Of a stretch of 13,873 nt of DNA, positions 13,658 through 13,873 are shown piece after piece. Source of the DNA: Desulfofustis sp. (GTDB lineage: Bacteria; Desulfobacterota; Desulfobulbia; Desulfobulbales; Desulfocapsaceae); assembly GCA_029287755.1 (NCBI GenBank), contig JARFQM010000325.1, forward strand, positions 1-13,873, read 5' to 3'. Positions within the stretch are counted from its first letter, which is position 1; each line of letters begins with the position of its first letter. The notes below the pieces were generated by a model that made no database searches, was not told where the DNA came from, and was given only the letters and a program-made list of their open reading frames with translations. Made by a program: the position numbers and the translations under genes.

Positions 13658-13873
13658 ATGATTGTCAAAGCATTACACGCCAAGAGTCCCGAAGGCCAGG
13701 AGGCCATAGCGGCGCTGCTGGCCAGGTTTGACACCGGCGACGAATCCTGTGCCCGGGCGGTGACCGAGATCATCGAGGCGGTCAGAACCGGCGGTGATGA
13801 AGCGGTGCTGTCCTATGCCAGAAAATTCGATTCACCTGGCCTTGAGCAGAACTCGCTGGCGGTATCCTCGGAG
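13658..13873 (+). CDS. hisD: Histidinol dehydrogenase, N-terminal part, cut by window end
   Basis: It oxidises L-histidinol to L-histidine in two NAD-dependent, zinc-assisted steps, the last reactions of histidine synthesis, in the cytoplasm. Only 72 codons are visible. They match the HisD N-terminus, where a helical segment (QEAIAALLARFDTGDE) is followed by VTEIIEAVRTGGDEAVLSYARKFD. That motif corresponds to the 'V..I...V...GD.AL..Y..kFD' start of the family. The ATG at 13658 is the first start after an in-frame stop (13637-13639). The Shine-Dalgarno is poor. The zinc and NAD sites lie beyond the window. It is divergent from the haem operon. Confidence 0.92.
   Translation, partial: MIVKALHAKSPEGQEAIAALLARFDTGDESCARAVTEIIEAVRTGGDEAVLSYARKFDSPGLEQNSLAVSSE

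Noticed and set aside
13471..13773. 100-codon minus-strand frame over the hisD start
   Set aside because: It runs antisense through the well supported hisD N-terminus and the inverted repeat, and shows no family pattern.

Overview
The window is a gene-dense piece of a bacterial chromosome, moderately GC-rich, with 16 well supported genes. Two are cut by the window edges, and there are a few weaker candidates. I see no rRNA, tRNA, CRISPR array, transposase or phage gene. The gene content points to an anaerobic bacterium, most likely of the former Deltaproteobacteria (Desulfobacterota, perhaps a Desulfobulbales- or Desulfuromonadales-like lineage). The indicators are an AhbD-type radical SAM haem enzyme, a ferredoxin-thioredoxin-reductase-type protein paired with a glutaredoxin-like protein, a PHP-type histidinol phosphatase, and cyclopropane fatty acid synthase. 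This placement is inferred from gene content; no phylogenetic marker was available.

Region by region. Positions 1-1768 (+) hold the 3' part of a flavin/PPOx-fold protein followed by glyA (serine hydroxymethyltransferase). Positions 1787-2366 (-) hold an A-type Fe-S carrier (IscA/HesB/ErpA family) with an overlapping 75-codon gene of unknown function. A 387-bp intergenic stretch leads to an orphan, very acidic 68-residue protein (2754-2960, +). cfa (3108-4301, -) is divergent from a secreted single helix-hairpin-helix protein of the ComEA type (4567-4896, +). A strong hairpin then separates that gene from a convergent minus-strand pair: an aldo/keto reductase (5923-6951) followed by a 302-residue protein I do not recognise (4968-5876). 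Its two ends look faintly like an ABC/RecF-type ATPase with no Walker A motif.

The middle (7278-9530, +) carries a HisJ-type histidinol phosphatase and then a thiol-redox group. This group is a FrnE-like DsbA-family protein, a glutaredoxin-like CxxC protein and an FTR-type iron-sulfur protein. The last two overlap by one base and very probably act as one electron path from ferredoxin to disulfides.

Positions 9535-13297 (-) look like an operon transcribed in the order AhbD-like radical SAM/SPASM haem enzyme, hemE, HD-domain phosphohydrolase, YheT-like alpha/beta hydrolase, with a possible 22-codon micro-ORF bridging the last two genes. HemE next to an AhbD-like enzyme is biochemically curious. 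HemE feeds coproporphyrinogen III, whereas AhbD normally completes haem from the siroheme branch. hisD starts at 13658 (+), divergent from the haem operon, and runs off the window. The 360 bp between them contain a striking 13+5 bp inverted repeat.

Points most worth a second look are the hemE/ahbD pairing, the glutaredoxin-FTR module with CYC in place of CHC, the dyad upstream of hisD, and the unrecognised 302-residue protein.
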